From Nonomuraea turcica (GTDB lineage Bacteria > Actinomycetota > Actinomycetes > Streptosporangiales > Streptosporangiaceae): a DNA stretch of 64,000 nucleotides. Location of the stretch: contig NZ_JAUZQF010000001.1 of NCBI RefSeq assembly GCF_030718205.1, positions 372,001 to 436,000 on the forward strand. The letters are read 5' to 3'. This document shows positions 48,686 to 58,205 of this stretch, one piece after another (positions within the stretch are counted from its first letter, which is position 1; every line of letters begins with the position of its first letter). The translations under genes and the position numbers were made by a program. The notes under the pieces are model-generated. The model was not told the DNA's origin and searched no databases. It saw only the letters and a program-made list of their open reading frames with translations.

Positions 48686-48931
48686 ATGTACGTCATCCGG
48701 CTCGCGGACGGGACCTTGCGCGTACCGCAGAGCCTGACCAGCGAGGACGGCCGCCTGATCGGCAACGCCTACGTGGAGGTGCAGCCCGGCGACGCGGACT
48801 ACGAGCAGTGGCTGGCCGAGTCGCTGACGGAGGAGGAGGCGGCGACGCGCCGCAGGCGCTGGGAAGAGGAGAACGACGACCTGGAGCGCGAGTTCCTGGA
48901 GTTCAAGGCGGAGCAGGAAGAGGACGCCTGA
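48686..48931 (+). CDS. Small acidic protein downstream of the metalloprotease
   Basis: The 81-residue protein has a beta-rich N-terminal half (MYVIRLADGTLRVP) and a C-terminal highly charged helix, about residues 48-81, with many Glu and Arg. It is strongly acidic overall. Position and spacing (11 bases after the protease stop, with AGGTGG at the junction) imply co-expression. It could be an inhibitor, immunity protein or substrate adaptor. I recognise no family. Confidence 0.7.
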   Translation: MYVIRLADGTLRVPQSLTSEDGRLIGNAYVEVQPGDADYEQWLAESLTEEEAATRRRRWEEENDDLEREFLEFKAEQEEDA

Positions 48932-48945
48932 TCAAGCAGAGGACA

Positions 48946-48974
48946 GGCGCCAGCCACGGTCGGCGGTTGGCGCC
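48946..48974. terminator. Terminator between convergent genes
   Basis: GGCGCCAGCC (48946-48955) pairs with GGTTGGCGCC (48965-48974), one G-T wobble, around a 9-base loop. It lies between the acidic-protein gene and bldC and can serve either direction. Confidence 0.7.
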
Positions 48975-49077
48975 GCCCCATGCTTTCCGTACGGAAGTGT
49001 GCCGGGAAGCACGCGAAAAGTGGGGTCCGCCGGCGGTGACCCTGCCATGGTCACAGGATCACCGTCTGCGCGGATCG

Positions 49078-49299
49078 TCAGACGCGCGGGGACTCACCTG
49101 TCGGCCTGTCGGCCGTAAGAACGTCCTCGCCTCGGAGAAGGGCGTGCACTTCCGACTCGCGGAAACGCCGGTGCCCTCCGGGGGTGCGGATACTGCTGAT
49201 GCGGCCTGCCGCAGCCCAGCGTGTAACCGTCTTTGGGTCTACCCGGAAGAGGGCGGCAACCTCTCCTGGGGTCAGCAGACGCTCGCTGCTACTCTCCAC
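49078..49299 (-). CDS. bldC: Developmental regulator BldC
   Basis: The 73-residue protein is a stand-alone MerR-type winged helix. The segment LLTPGEVAALFRVDPKTVTRW, followed by SIRTPGGHRRFRESEVHALL, is close to Streptomyces BldC, which binds direct repeats cooperatively and delays entry into development. I chose GTG 49299 because GGGGGAG lies 6 bases upstream; a TTG at 49302 is alternative. The upstream 250 bases are unusually AT-rich and hairpin-bearing. Confidence 0.92.
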   Translation of the reverse strand: MESSSERLLTPGEVAALFRVDPKTVTRWAAAGRISSIRTPGGHRRFRESEVHALLRGEDVLTADRPTGESPRV

Positions 49300-49302
49300 C
49301 AA

Positions 49303-49556
49303 TCTCTCCCCCTCGCATCCCGCTTCCTGCCAGCGGGCGGACAGGTAACCAGTGTGTCGAGCGAAGCCTGATTTATCCGTGGTTTTCTACAAAGATCACG
49401 GGTTGTTATCAGCTGACTGCCCGATTGTTATATGATAGAGCCTCTTTGGGGCTCTCGTGGGTGTTTCTTTACGAAACTCCCTAACTGGGAACAGTAGCAG
49501 CGCACGCGTCCGATGCGAAGAGCGACCGGTCCGCAGGCCCGAGTAACCTCGAACCT
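49303..49556. other. AT-rich upstream region of bldC
   Basis: This 254-base divergent gap is much richer in A/T than the rest. It holds TATGAT (about 49430-49435) on the plus strand, AT-rich CATATAACA-type sequence on the minus strand, and a hairpin AGAGCC-N7-GGCTCT (about 49438-49456). It likely contains promoters for bldC and the DUF4229 gene and a long bldC leader. Confidence 0.5.
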
Positions 49557-49775
49557 GTGCGTCCCGTTCTCGTTTACACCGCGTCGCGGATCGGCCTGTT
49601 CATCGTGACCCTCGGTGTGCTGTACCTGCTCGGCCTGACAAATCCGCTGTTCTTGATCCTGGGTGCCTTCTTGATCAGCGGTCTGGCCAGCTACGTCCTG
49701 CTGTCCAAGCAGCGTGACGCCATGAGCGAACGGATCAGCGACAAGATCGACCGGCCGAAGCCGCAGGACGACTAG
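49557..49775 (+). CDS. DUF4229 small membrane protein
   Basis: The 72-residue protein has two membrane helices (about residues 10-27 and 29-50) and a charged C-terminal tail (KQRDAMSERISDKID), matching DUF4229. Genes of this family commonly sit beside menG and nuo in actinobacteria. Start GTG 49557; its stop overlaps that of the convergent beta-propeller gene. Function unknown. Confidence 0.82.
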   Translation: MRPVLVYTASRIGLFIVTLGVLYLLGLTNPLFLILGAFLISGLASYVLLSKQRDAMSERISDKIDRPKPQDD

Positions 49776-51010
49776 GGCAGAGGGAACATGCCAATCCGGG
49801 CATGGTACTCCCGTCCGAGTCTCGTTGTGTCACTACCGACAAGTAGTCCGGTGTGATGCGCTGAAAACGCCTTCACGCCGATGCCGCGCTCCCGTGTGGG
49901 ATTCCAACTGAGGGCCTTTCCGGTACGCGGATGAATGGCGCCGATGCCCGGCCGCGAGACCGCTCCAGGGCCGGCCGAGTCCCGCCCCCGCGGATTGTCA
50001 AGCCAGCGCTGATGCCCGCCGACGAAGACGGCCGCCCCTGTCACCGTGACCGCGTAGAGGGAGTCGCCGCCCGTGGCGTTGACCCAGGTGGGCCGGATGT
50101 TCGAGCCCTTGGCGTACGTCTCGAACCTGGCGGCCGTGTCGCACATCCCGCCTCTGGCGCCCCCTGTGGTGACGACCGCGAAGTAGCTGCCGTCGGGCGC
50201 GAAGTCGAGCCCGCGGACGTAGGAGGGGAACGCGGAGGCGCATTTGCGCGCGTACGCCGAGGTCCGCCACGGCGCGACCTTGGCCACGGGGCCGCTGATG
50301 TCGATCAGCCCGAGCTGGGGCCTGGAGTGGCCGTCGAGCGTGGTGAACGTGCCGTCCACGGCGAGCCGCCCGCGCGAAACGGCCAGCGAGTAGACCTTGG
50401 CCGCGGAGGTCAGCGGCGCTCCCGGTGTGATGGCGAAGCCCGGGTCGGCCGCCCCTGTGGTCGCGTCCAGCCTGGCCAGCGCCTCGCGCGGGCCGACGAA
50501 GTCGCCGCCGACGTACAGCTTGCCGCCCTGCCTGGCCAGCGCGGACACCGAGCCGCCGATGAGGCGCGGCCGGAAGCCCGGCACCAGCGCGCCGTCGGAG
50601 ATCCGCAGCCTGGCGAGCGCTCTGGCGCGGGCGCCGTTGACGCCGTAGAACTCGCCGCCGACGTAGACGGTGCCGTGCTCGCCCGCGGCCAGCGCGTAGA
50701 CGGGGCCGGTCACGATGGGCGCGAAGTCGGGCAGGATCCGGCCGGTGCGCAGATCGAAGGCGAACAGGTTGTGCCGAGGCAGGGCGGTGGTGCGTTCGGC
50801 GTCGGCCACCTCGCTGAACGCGCCGCCGACCACGGCGGTGTGGCCGACGACGGCAATGGCGTTGACGATGCCGTCGAGCACGTGGGGGGTGCTGTCGATC
50901 GGGTCGGCCGTCACGACGCGGGTGTGGGCGATGGGGGCGGCGGCGACGGGGCGCCCCTCCGCGACGAGGGCCGAGGCGATGATCACCGCAAGGGCGACAC
51001 GGGCAAGCAT
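49772..51010 (-). CDS. Secreted beta-propeller protein (delta-60/DUF5122-like repeats)
   Basis: The 412-residue protein has a signal peptide (hydrophobic about residues 5-22, AAA-type cleavage near 25). Repeats of the form VYVGGEFYGVNG and LARLDATTGAADPGF recur about every 45-55 residues, as in delta-60 or WD-like beta-propellers. Four cysteines could form disulfides in the CASAF and GGMCDT segments. Such proteins are exported and bind unknown ligands. Confidence 0.75.
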   Translation of the reverse strand: MLARVALAVIIASALVAEGRPVAAAPIAHTRVVTADPIDSTPHVLDGIVNAIAVVGHTAVVGGAFSEVADAERTTALPRHNLFAFDLRTGRILPDFAPIVTGPVYALAAGEHGTVYVGGEFYGVNGARARALARLRISDGALVPGFRPRLIGGSVSALARQGGKLYVGGDFVGPREALARLDATTGAADPGFAITPGAPLTSAAKVYSLAVSRGRLAVDGTFTTLDGHSRPQLGLIDISGPVAKVAPWRTSAYARKCASAFPSYVRGLDFAPDGSYFAVVTTGGARGGMCDTAARFETYAKGSNIRPTWVNATGGDSLYAVTVTGAAVFVGGHQRWLDNPRGRDSAGPGAVSRPGIGAIHPRTGKALSWNPTRERGIGVKAFSAHHTGLLVGSDTTRLGREYHARIGMFPLP

Positions 51011-51089
51011 TCCCCAACTTCTAGCAGACAGTCAGTAATGCCGAGGCTACTTTCCGTTGATTATCCTGGATGGCCATAAGCTTTCAGGC

Positions 51090-51806
51090 ATGACGCGCGC
51101 TCAGTTGGACAAGCAGCCGGACGAGGTCGCCGCGATGTTCGATCGCACCGCCCGGCGCTACGACCTGGTCAATGACGTGATCTCCCTCGGGCAGGTCAGG
51201 CTCTGGCGCAAGGCGGTGGCCGCCGCCGTCGACGCGGGCCCGGGCGAGCTCGTCCTCGACTTGGGTGCCGGCACCGGCACGTCCACTGACGCGTTCACCA
51301 CGCTCGGCGCGCGCGCGATCGCCTCCGACTTCTCGCTCGGCATGCTCCGCACGGGCGTGCGCCGCCACGGCGGCAATGCGCTGAGCGGCGCGGGGGTGCC
51401 GTTCATCGCGGGGGACGCGTTGCGGCTGCCGTTCGCCGACGACTCCTTCGACGCGGTGACGATCTCGGTGGCGCTGCGCAACGTCCATGACACCGCGCAG
51501 GCGCTGCGCGAGATGCTGCGGGTGACCAAGCCAGGCGGGCGGCTGGTGATCCTGGAGTTCTCGCATGTGACGGTGCCCGCTGTCGACCTGGTCTACCGCG
51601 AATATCTGATGAGGCTGCTGCCGAAAGTGGCCAAAGTCTTCGGGTCCAATGACGATTCCTACGAATATCTGGCCGAGTCGATCCGGGATTGGCCCGACCA
51701 GAGCACGCTCGCGGGGATCATTCAGCAGGCGGGCTGGGAGCGGGTGGCCTGGCGCAATCTCACGATGGGGATCGTCGCCCTGCACAGGGGGTTCAAGCCA
51801 CTGTGA
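51090..51806 (+). CDS. menG: Demethylmenaquinone methyltransferase
   Basis: The 238-residue SAM enzyme performs the last methylation of menaquinone. Motif I is [13 protein letters not shown] (about residues 53-65); [18 protein letters not shown] and [12 protein letters not shown] fit UbiE/MenG. The ATG at 51090 is the normal family start, with the frame open a little upstream. It precedes the reductase-nuo operon by 168 bases containing a Rex operator. Confidence 0.93.
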   Translation: MTRAQLDKQPDEVAAMFDRTARRYDLVNDVISLGQVRLWRKAVAAAVDAGPGELVLDLGAGTGTSTDAFTTLGARAIASDFSLGMLRTGVRRHGGNALSGAGVPFIAGDALRLPFADDSFDAVTISVALRNVHDTAQALREMLRVTKPGGRLVILEFSHVTVPAVDLVYREYLMRLLPKVAKVFGSNDDSYEYLAESIRDWPDQSTLAGIIQQAGWERVAWRNLTMGIVALHRGFKPL

Positions 51807-51880
51807 TGTCACGGGCGACACACCGTTCCTCTTGGATCACAGAACAGCACCCCGACTGCCACTATGTACAGGAAAAGCAG

Positions 51881-51886
51881 TAGACT
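51881..51886 (+). promoter_or_regulatory. Candidate -10 of the reductase-nuo promoter
   Basis: TAGACT at 51881-51886 resembles a -10 hexamer, 13 bases upstream of the Rex operator. No convincing -35 is seen at 17 bases. The spacing would place the operator over the transcription start, as expected for repression. Confidence 0.4.
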
Positions 51887-51899
51887 GCGGGCCGACAAG

Positions 51900-51919
51900 T
51901 TTGTGAAGGGGTTCACAAA
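51900..51919. promoter_or_regulatory. Rex operator (ROP) before the reductase-nuo operon
   Basis: TTTGTGAA-N4-TTCACAAA, a near-perfect 20-base dyad, matches the Rex consensus TTGTGAANNNNNNTTCACAA closely. It lies 56 bases before the GTG of the reductase gene. The rex gene is in this window at 32568. Streptomyces Rex is known to control nuo. Confidence 0.92.
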
Positions 51920-51974
51920 GGAACGAAGGCGCGCCACCCCACGGCCTTCGCGCGTGTAGGACAGGACAGGTCTA

Positions 51975-53228
51975 GTGACCGTGCCAGCAGCCACTCAGGC
52001 TGACGCTGACGTCATCGTCGTCGGCGCCGGTCCCGCCGGTTCCGCAACTGCCTTTTACCTCGCTCAGGCCGGGCTCGACGTGCTGGTCCTCGAGAAGACC
52101 AGGTTCCCCCGCGAGAAGGTCTGCGGCGACGGGCTGACCCCCCGCGCGGTCAAGCAGCTGCAGAACATGGGCGTCGACATCGACGCGCCCGGCTGGGTCA
52201 GGAACAAGGGCCTGCGGGTCGTCGGCGGTGGCCACCGATTCGAGCTCGACTGGCCGCAACTCGAGCGTTTCCCCGACTTCGGGCTGGTCCGCACCCGCAT
52301 GGACTTCGACGAGATCGTCGCGGCCAACGCGGTCAAGAACGGCGTGCGGATGATGGAGGGCGTCACCGTCACGGGGCCCGTGCTCGACGACCGCAGCGGC
52401 CACATCGTGGGCGTGACGACCAAGGACGGGCGGACCTACCGTAGCCGCGTGGTGGTCGCCGCCGACGGCAACAGCACCCGGCTGGCCGTGGGCATGGGGC
52501 TGCACAAGCGTGAGGACCGGCCGATGGGCGTGGCCGTCCGCACCTATTTCGAGAGCCCCCGGCACGACGACGACTACCTCGAGATCTGGCTGGAGCTGTG
52601 GGACGGCGAGACGCTGCTGCCCGGCTACGGCTGGATCTTCGGCGTCGGCGACGGCACCGCCAACGTCGGGCTCGGGCTGCTCAACACCAGCGACCAGTTC
52701 AAGAACATCGACTACCGTGACCTGCTCCGCCGCTGGTGCAAGGCCATGCCGGCCGACTGGGAGTTCACCGAGGACACCATGACGGCCCCGATCCGCGGCG
52801 CCGCGCTCCCGATGGCCTTCAACCGGCAGCCGCACTACACGCGCGGGCTCGTGCTCGTCGGCGACTCGGGCGGGTCGATCAACCCGTTCAACGGCGAGGG
52901 CATCGCCTACGCCATGGAGACCGGCGAGATCGCCGCCGAGGTCATCGCGAAGGCGCTCAAGGGCACCACGCCCGCGCAGCGCGAGCGGACCCTGCGGACC
53001 TACCCCAAGACGCTGAAGGACGCCTACGGCGGATATTTCACGCTCGGCAGGTTGTTCGTCGAGGCGATTGGGAAGCCGGGTGTGATGAGCTTCGGCACCA
53101 GGCACGGGCTCCCTCACCCCAGGCTGATGCGCTTCGCTCTCAAACTCCTTGGTAATCTCACCGACCGGCGAGGCGATGCGTCAGACAAGATCATCAACGC
53201 ACTCTCGAAGGTCGCCCCACCAGCATGA
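51975..53228 (+). CDS. Geranylgeranyl reductase-family protein (menaquinone beta-isoprene reductase, MenJ-like)
   Basis: The 417-residue flavoprotein has the FAD motif VVGAGPAGSATA near residues 15-26, EKVCGDGLTPRAV near 50-62 and GDSGGSINPFNGEGIAYA near 296-313. Mycobacterial MenJ of this family saturates one isoprene of menaquinone, changing its use in respiration. Its position between menG and nuo supports a quinone role. GTG 51975; the gene is first in the Rex-controlled unit. Confidence 0.88.
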   Translation: MTVPAATQADADVIVVGAGPAGSATAFYLAQAGLDVLVLEKTRFPREKVCGDGLTPRAVKQLQNMGVDIDAPGWVRNKGLRVVGGGHRFELDWPQLERFPDFGLVRTRMDFDEIVAANAVKNGVRMMEGVTVTGPVLDDRSGHIVGVTTKDGRTYRSRVVVAADGNSTRLAVGMGLHKREDRPMGVAVRTYFESPRHDDDYLEIWLELWDGETLLPGYGWIFGVGDGTANVGLGLLNTSDQFKNIDYRDLLRRWCKAMPADWEFTEDTMTAPIRGAALPMAFNRQPHYTRGLVLVGDSGGSINPFNGEGIAYAMETGEIAAEVIAKALKGTTPAQRERTLRTYPKTLKDAYGGYFTLGRLFVEAIGKPGVMSFGTRHGLPHPRLMRFALKLLGNLTDRRGDASDKIINALSKVAPPA

Positions 53229-53292
53229 ATCCCGCAATTAACAGATCCTGCTGCGCGCCGGCGCGCGCGGCGACTCCAGAGGAGGCGTAGCG

Positions 53293-53688
53293 ATGGACCT
53301 TTACGTGCCCATCCTGGTGCTCGCCGTTCTCGCGGGGGGCTTCGCGATCTTCTCGGTCGCCATCGCTCCCTTCACCGGCCCCAAGCGCTGGAACCGCGCC
53401 AAGCTTGACGCCTATGAATGCGGCATCGAGCCGACGCCCCAGCCCGTCGGTGGCGGACGGTTCCCGCTCAAATACATGGTCACCGCGATGCTCTTCATCG
53501 TGTTCGACATCGAGATCATCTTCCTTTATCCGTGGGCGGTCTCGTTCGCGCCGCAGACGGACGACCTCGGCCGCGTGCTCTCCTCGGGCCTCGGGCTGTT
53601 CGCGCTCGTGGAGATGCTGCTGTTCATCGTCACCGTGCTCGTCGCCTACGCGTACGTGTGGCGCCGCAAGGGTCTGGACTGGGACTAA
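53293..53688 (+). CDS. nuoA: NADH-quinone oxidoreductase subunit A
   Basis: The 131-residue membrane subunit has three helices (about residues 5-26, 60-80, 95-118) and the conserved loop YECGIEP near 37-43, joined to the quinone channel. It begins the nuo operon, 64 bases after the reductase. Confidence 0.96.
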   Translation: MDLYVPILVLAVLAGGFAIFSVAIAPFTGPKRWNRAKLDAYECGIEPTPQPVGGGRFPLKYMVTAMLFIVFDIEIIFLYPWAVSFAPQTDDLGRVLSSGLGLFALVEMLLFIVTVLVAYAYVWRRKGLDWD

Positions 53689-53691
53689 AAA

Positions 53692-54243
53692 ATGGGACTT
53701 GAAGAAAAACTCCCCAGCGGGTTCATCCTCAGCACGGTCGAACAGGCCGCCGGATGGGCACGCAAGAACTCCGTATGGCCGGCCACCTTCGGGTTGGCAT
53801 GCTGCGCCATCGAACTGATGGCCACCGGCGGCCCCCACTACGACCTGGCGCGCTTCGGCATGGAGCGCGCTTCGGCGTCTCCTCGCCAGGCCGACCTGAT
53901 GATCGTCGCCGGGCGCGTCTCCCAGAAGATGGCCCCCGTGCTGCGCCAGATCTACGACCAGATGGCCGAGCCCAAGTGGGTCATCGCCATGGGCGTGTGC
54001 GCCTCCAGCGGCGGCATGTTCAACAACTACGCCATCGTGCAGGGCGTGGACCACGTCGTGCCGGTCGACATCTACCTGCCGGGCTGCCCGCCGCGGCCGG
54101 AGATGCTCATCGACGCCATCGTCAAGCTGCACGACAAGATTCAAAACATGAAGTTCGGCGCGCACCGTGCCAAGCAGATCGAGGAGCTCGAGCTGCAGGC
54201 GCTGCGCACGCTGCCGCTGATCGACCAGGGGGCCGCGAAGTGA
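53692..54243 (+). CDS. nuoB: NADH-quinone oxidoreductase subunit B
   Basis: The 183-residue subunit holds the terminal iron-sulfur cluster N2. The tandem cysteines are in [14 protein letters not shown] (about residues 35-38), with further ligands in MGVCASSGG and [10 protein letters not shown]. It passes electrons to quinone. Confidence 0.97.
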   Translation: MGLEEKLPSGFILSTVEQAAGWARKNSVWPATFGLACCAIELMATGGPHYDLARFGMERASASPRQADLMIVAGRVSQKMAPVLRQIYDQMAEPKWVIAMGVCASSGGMFNNYAIVQGVDHVVPVDIYLPGCPPRPEMLIDAIVKLHDKIQNMKFGAHRAKQIEELELQALRTLPLIDQGAAK

Positions 54244-54944
54244 CCTCGCCCGACAACCTCCCCGGTAGCCCGGACAGCGGCGAGACCCCCGAGGTCCCGG
54301 TCCCGGCGGTGCCCGAGGCTCCCGTCGCCAGGCGTGGCATGTTCGGGGCATCGGACTCCGGCGACACCTCCGGCTACGGTGGCCTCGTCGTCCGCCGGGC
54401 GCCGCAGATCTCCACGCCGCGCCCGTACGGGAGCTACTTCGACGAGATCGTCGACACCCTGGCGCTCGACGACGCGATCGAGCGCGTGGTCGTGGACCGC
54501 GGCGAGCTGACCCTGCACGTCAAGCGCGAGCGCCTCGTCGAGGTGGCGCAGAAGCTGCGTGACGACCCGGCGCTGCGTTTCGAGCTGTCGCTCGGCGTGT
54601 CCGGGGTGCACTACCCCCACCTGGTGGGCGAGGAGCTGCACGCGGTCTATCACCTGGTCTCGATCACCCACAACCGGCGCGTGCGCGTGGAGGTGAGCGC
54701 GCCGGACGCCGACCCGCACATCCCATCGACTGTGAGCGTTTACCCTGGTCACGACTGGCATGAGCGGGAGACGTACGACTTCTTCGGGATCGTCTTCGAC
54801 GGCCACCCCGCGCTCACCCGGATCATGATGCCGGACGACTGGGACGGTCACCCGCAGCGTAAGGACTACCCGCTGGGCGGCATCCCGGTCGAATACCGCG
54901 GCGCCACCATCCCCGCGCCGGACCAGAGGAGAAGCTACTCATGA
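54240..54944 (+). CDS. nuoC: NADH-quinone oxidoreductase subunit C
   Basis: The 234-residue subunit has an N-terminal Pro/Ser-rich extension of about 55 residues before the NuoC fold, then the conserved [21 protein letters not shown] segment (about 180-200, split by the family). It binds NuoB and NuoD in the peripheral arm. GTG 54240 overlaps the nuoB stop by 4 bases. Confidence 0.95.
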   Translation: MTSPDNLPGSPDSGETPEVPVPAVPEAPVARRGMFGASDSGDTSGYGGLVVRRAPQISTPRPYGSYFDEIVDTLALDDAIERVVVDRGELTLHVKRERLVEVAQKLRDDPALRFELSLGVSGVHYPHLVGEELHAVYHLVSITHNRRVRVEVSAPDADPHIPSTVSVYPGHDWHERETYDFFGIVFDGHPALTRIMMPDDWDGHPQRKDYPLGGIPVEYRGATIPAPDQRRSYS

Positions 54945-56266
54945 GCACCGCTTATGATGAGGCGACCGAGGGCAAGGTCTACTCGGTCAACGGCGGCGAC
55001 TGGGACCAGGTCGTCGCCGGGGCGCGCGACACCGAAGAAGAGCGCCTGGTCGTCAACATGGGCCCGCAGCACCCGTCCACCCACGGCGTGCTCCGTCTGG
55101 TCCTGACCCTCGACGGTGAGACGGTGACCGAGGCCCGCGGCGTCATCGGCTACCTGCACACCGGCATCGAGAAGAACATGGAGTTCCGGACGTGGACCCA
55201 GGGGACCACGTTCGTGACCCGCATGGACTACCTCTCGCCGATCTTCAACGAGACCGCCTACAGCATGGGCGTGGAGAAGCTGCTCGGCATCACCGACCGC
55301 GTCCCCGAGCGGGCGCAGGCCATCCGCGTGATGATGATGGAGCTCAACCGCATCGCCTCGCACCTGGTGGCCATGGGCACGTTCGGCATGGAGCTGGGTG
55401 CGACCACGCCGTTCCTGTTCGGGTACCGCGACCGTGAGATGGTCATGGACCTGTTCGAGTACATCACCGGCCTGCGCATGAACCACGCCTACGTCCGCCC
55501 CGGCGGCGTCAGCGTGGACCTGCCGGCCGGCGCGGTGGACAAGGTCGGCGAGTTCCTCAAGGAGATGCCGAAGCGGATCAAGGACATCCGCAAGCTCCTG
55601 GACGAGAACCCCGTCTATGTGCGCCGCACCAGGGACGTGGCCTACCTCGACCTCACCGGCTGCATGGCGCTCGGCGTCACCGGACCGATCCTCCGCGCCG
55701 CCGGCCTGCCGTGGGACCTGCGCAAGTCGCAGCCCTACTGCGGCTATGAGACGTACGAGTTCGAGGTCCCCACCGAGCGCGGCTGCGACGTCTACTCGCG
55801 CTACCTCGTGCGTATGAGGGAGATGGAAGAATCCCTCAAGATCATCGAGCAGGCCCTGGACCGCATCGCCGGTCCGCTCAAGGGCGACCCGGTGATGATC
55901 GAGGACAAGAAGATCGGCTGGCCCGCGCAGCTCGCGCTCGGCCCCGACGGGTTCGGCAACTCGCCCGATCACATCGCCCACATCATGGGCACCTCGATGG
56001 AGGCCCTCATCCACCACTTCAAGCTGGTGACCGAGGGCTTCAGGGTGCCGGCCGGGCAGGCGTACGCCAGCATCGAGTCCCCCAAGGGCGAGCTTGGCGC
56101 GCACGTGGTCAGCGACGGCGGCACCCGGCCCTACCGCGTGCACTTCCGCGAGCCGTCCTTCTGCAACCTGCAGAGCTTCCCCGCGATGGCGGAGGGCGGC
56201 CAGGTCGCCGACGTGATCGCCGCGGTGGCATCTATCGACCCCGTCATGGGAGGTGTGGACCGGTGA
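54941..56266 (+). CDS. nuoD: NADH-quinone oxidoreductase subunit D
   Basis: The 441-residue subunit frames the quinone site with Nuo[15 protein letters not shown] (about residues 38-51) carries the conserved His, and [12 protein letters not shown]-type and DPCL-like C-terminal motifs replaced by [11 protein letters not shown] are visible. It overlaps neighbouring genes by 4 bases. Confidence 0.96.
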   Translation: MSTAYDEATEGKVYSVNGGDWDQVVAGARDTEEERLVVNMGPQHPSTHGVLRLVLTLDGETVTEARGVIGYLHTGIEKNMEFRTWTQGTTFVTRMDYLSPIFNETAYSMGVEKLLGITDRVPERAQAIRVMMMELNRIASHLVAMGTFGMELGATTPFLFGYRDREMVMDLFEYITGLRMNHAYVRPGGVSVDLPAGAVDKVGEFLKEMPKRIKDIRKLLDENPVYVRRTRDVAYLDLTGCMALGVTGPILRAAGLPWDLRKSQPYCGYETYEFEVPTERGCDVYSRYLVRMREMEESLKIIEQALDRIAGPLKGDPVMIEDKKIGWPAQLALGPDGFGNSPDHIAHIMGTSMEALIHHFKLVTEGFRVPAGQAYASIESPKGELGAHVVSDGGTRPYRVHFREPSFCNLQSFPAMAEGGQVADVIAAVASIDPVMGGVDR

Positions 56267-56919
56267 CTTACTCACCGGATGTCCGTGAGCGTCTTGAGCG
56301 GGACGCCAAGGAGATCATCGGGCGCTACCCGAAGACGCGGTCGGCGCTGCTGCCGCTGCTCCACCTCGTCCAGTCCGAGGACGGTTACGTCTCGGACGAC
56401 GGGCAGGAGTTCTGCGCGGAGATGCTGGGCCTCAGCAAGGCCGAGGTCACGGGCGTGGCGACCTTCTACACCATGTACAAGCGCAAGCCCGTCGGCGACT
56501 ACCACGTCGGCGTGTGCATCAACGCGCTGTGCGCGGTCATGGGCGGCGACGAGATCTGGGAGGAGCTGTCGGAGCACGTCGGCGTCGGTCACGACGAGGC
56601 GACCCCGGACGGCAAGGTCTCGCTGGAGCGCCTGGAGTGCAACGCGGCCTGCGACTTCGCGCCCGTCATGATGGTCAACTGGGAGTTCTTCGACAACCAG
56701 ACGCCCGAGTCGGCCAAGCAGCTCGTCGACGACCTGCGTGACGGCAAGGACGTGCGGCCCACGCGCGGCCCGAAGAAGCTGTGCACCTTCAAGGAGGCCT
56801 CGCGGGTGCTCGCGGGCCTGCCCGACGACCAGGCGGGCGACGGCCCGTCGGCGGCCGGTCCCTCGCTGGAGGGCCTGAAGGTGGCCAAGGCCAGAGGATG
56901 GAAGGCCCCGGAGGCATGA
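56263..56919 (+). CDS. nuoE: NADH-quinone oxidoreductase subunit E
   Basis: The 218-residue subunit carries a 2Fe-2S cluster, with ligands in VCINALC (CX4C) and ECNAACD (CX3C). A C-terminal extension of about 50 residues beyond the usual fold is Pro/Gly-rich. GTG 56263 overlaps nuoD by 4 bases. Confidence 0.95.
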   Translation: MTYSPDVRERLERDAKEIIGRYPKTRSALLPLLHLVQSEDGYVSDDGQEFCAEMLGLSKAEVTGVATFYTMYKRKPVGDYHVGVCINALCAVMGGDEIWEELSEHVGVGHDEATPDGKVSLERLECNAACDFAPVMMVNWEFFDNQTPESAKQLVDDLRDGKDVRPTRGPKKLCTFKEASRVLAGLPDDQAGDGPSAAGPSLEGLKVAKARGWKAPEA

Positions 56920-58205
56920 CGACGACTTTGACACCGGTCCTGACGGCGAACTGGGACCAGCCCAACTCCTTCACCCTCGACGTCTACGGCGAGTACGACG
57001 CGGCCAAGAAGGCGCTGGGCATGGACCCCGACGCCGTCATCCAGGCCGTCAAGGACTCGGGCCTGCGCGGCCGCGGCGGCGCGGGCTTCCCCACCGGCAT
57101 GAAGTGGGGCTTCATCCCGCAGGGCGACGGAAAGCCGCACTACCTCGTCGTCAACGCCGACGAGTCGGAGCCGGGCACCTGCAAGGACATCCCGCTCATG
57201 ATGGCCAACCCGCACGCGCTGGTCGAGGGCATCATCATCACGTCCTACGCGATCCGGGCCAACCACGCCTTCATCTACGTGCGGGGCGAGGTCCTGCACG
57301 TGATCCGGCGGCTGCACGCGGCCGTGCGGGAGGCGTACGAGAAGGGTTACCTCGGCAGCGACATCTTCGGCTCGGGCTACGACCTGGAGCTGGTGGTGCA
57401 CAGCGGCGCGGGCGCGTACATCTGCGGCGAGGAGACGGCGCTGCTCGACTCGCTGGAGGGCTTCAGAGGTCAACCGCGGCTCAAGCCCCCGTTCCCGGCC
57501 GTGGCGGGCCTCTACGCCTCGCCCACTGTGGTCAACAACGTCGAGTCGATCGCCAGTGTTCCCTCGATCATCGCCAACGGGGCCGACTGGTTCGCCGGGA
57601 TGGGCACCGAGAAGTCCAAGGGCTTCGGCATCTTCTCGCTCAGCGGCCACGTGACCCGCCCCGGCCAGTACGAGGCACCGCTCGGCATCACGCTGCGCGA
57701 GCTGCTCGACATGGCCGGCGGCGTCCGCGCCGGGCACCAGATCAAGTTCTGGACCCCGGGCGGCTCGTCCACGCCGATCTTCACCGACGAGCACCTGGAC
57801 GTGCCGCTCGACTTCGAGGCGGTCGGCGCCAAGGGCTCCATGCTCGGCACCCGCGCGCTGCAGATCTTCGACGAGACCACCTGCGTGGTCCGCACCGTGC
57901 TGCGGTGGACGGAGTTCTACGCGCACGAGTCGTGCGGCAAGTGCACGCCGTGCCGCGAGGGCACCTACTGGCTCAAGCAGGTGCTCAAGCGCCTGGAGAA
58001 GGGCCAGGGCACCGAGGAGGACCTGACCACGATCACCGACATCGCGGACAACATCCTCGGTCGCTCGTTCTGTGCCCTGGGCGACGGCGCGACCAGCCCG
58101 ATTCACTCCTCCGTGAAGTACTTCCGTGAGGAGTACCTCAAGCACTTCGAGATCGGCGGCTGCCCGTTCGACCCGAAGAAGTCCACTCTCTGGGGTGAGC
58201 AGTGA
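56916..58205 (+). CDS. nuoF: NADH-quinone oxidoreductase subunit F
   Basis: The 429-residue subunit binds NADH and FMN and holds a 4Fe-4S cluster. [13 protein letters not shown] (about residues 49-61) is the nucleotide motif; [15 protein letters not shown] and RSFCALGD contain the cluster cysteines. ATG 56916 overlaps the nuoE stop. Confidence 0.97.
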   Translation: MTTTLTPVLTANWDQPNSFTLDVYGEYDAAKKALGMDPDAVIQAVKDSGLRGRGGAGFPTGMKWGFIPQGDGKPHYLVVNADESEPGTCKDIPLMMANPHALVEGIIITSYAIRANHAFIYVRGEVLHVIRRLHAAVREAYEKGYLGSDIFGSGYDLELVVHSGAGAYICGEETALLDSLEGFRGQPRLKPPFPAVAGLYASPTVVNNVESIASVPSIIANGADWFAGMGTEKSKGFGIFSLSGHVTRPGQYEAPLGITLRELLDMAGGVRAGHQIKFWTPGGSSTPIFTDEHLDVPLDFEAVGAKGSMLGTRALQIFDETTCVVRTVLRWTEFYAHESCGKCTPCREGTYWLKQVLKRLEKGQGTEEDLTTITDIADNILGRSFCALGDGATSPIHSSVKYFREEYLKHFEIGGCPFDPKKSTLWGEQ

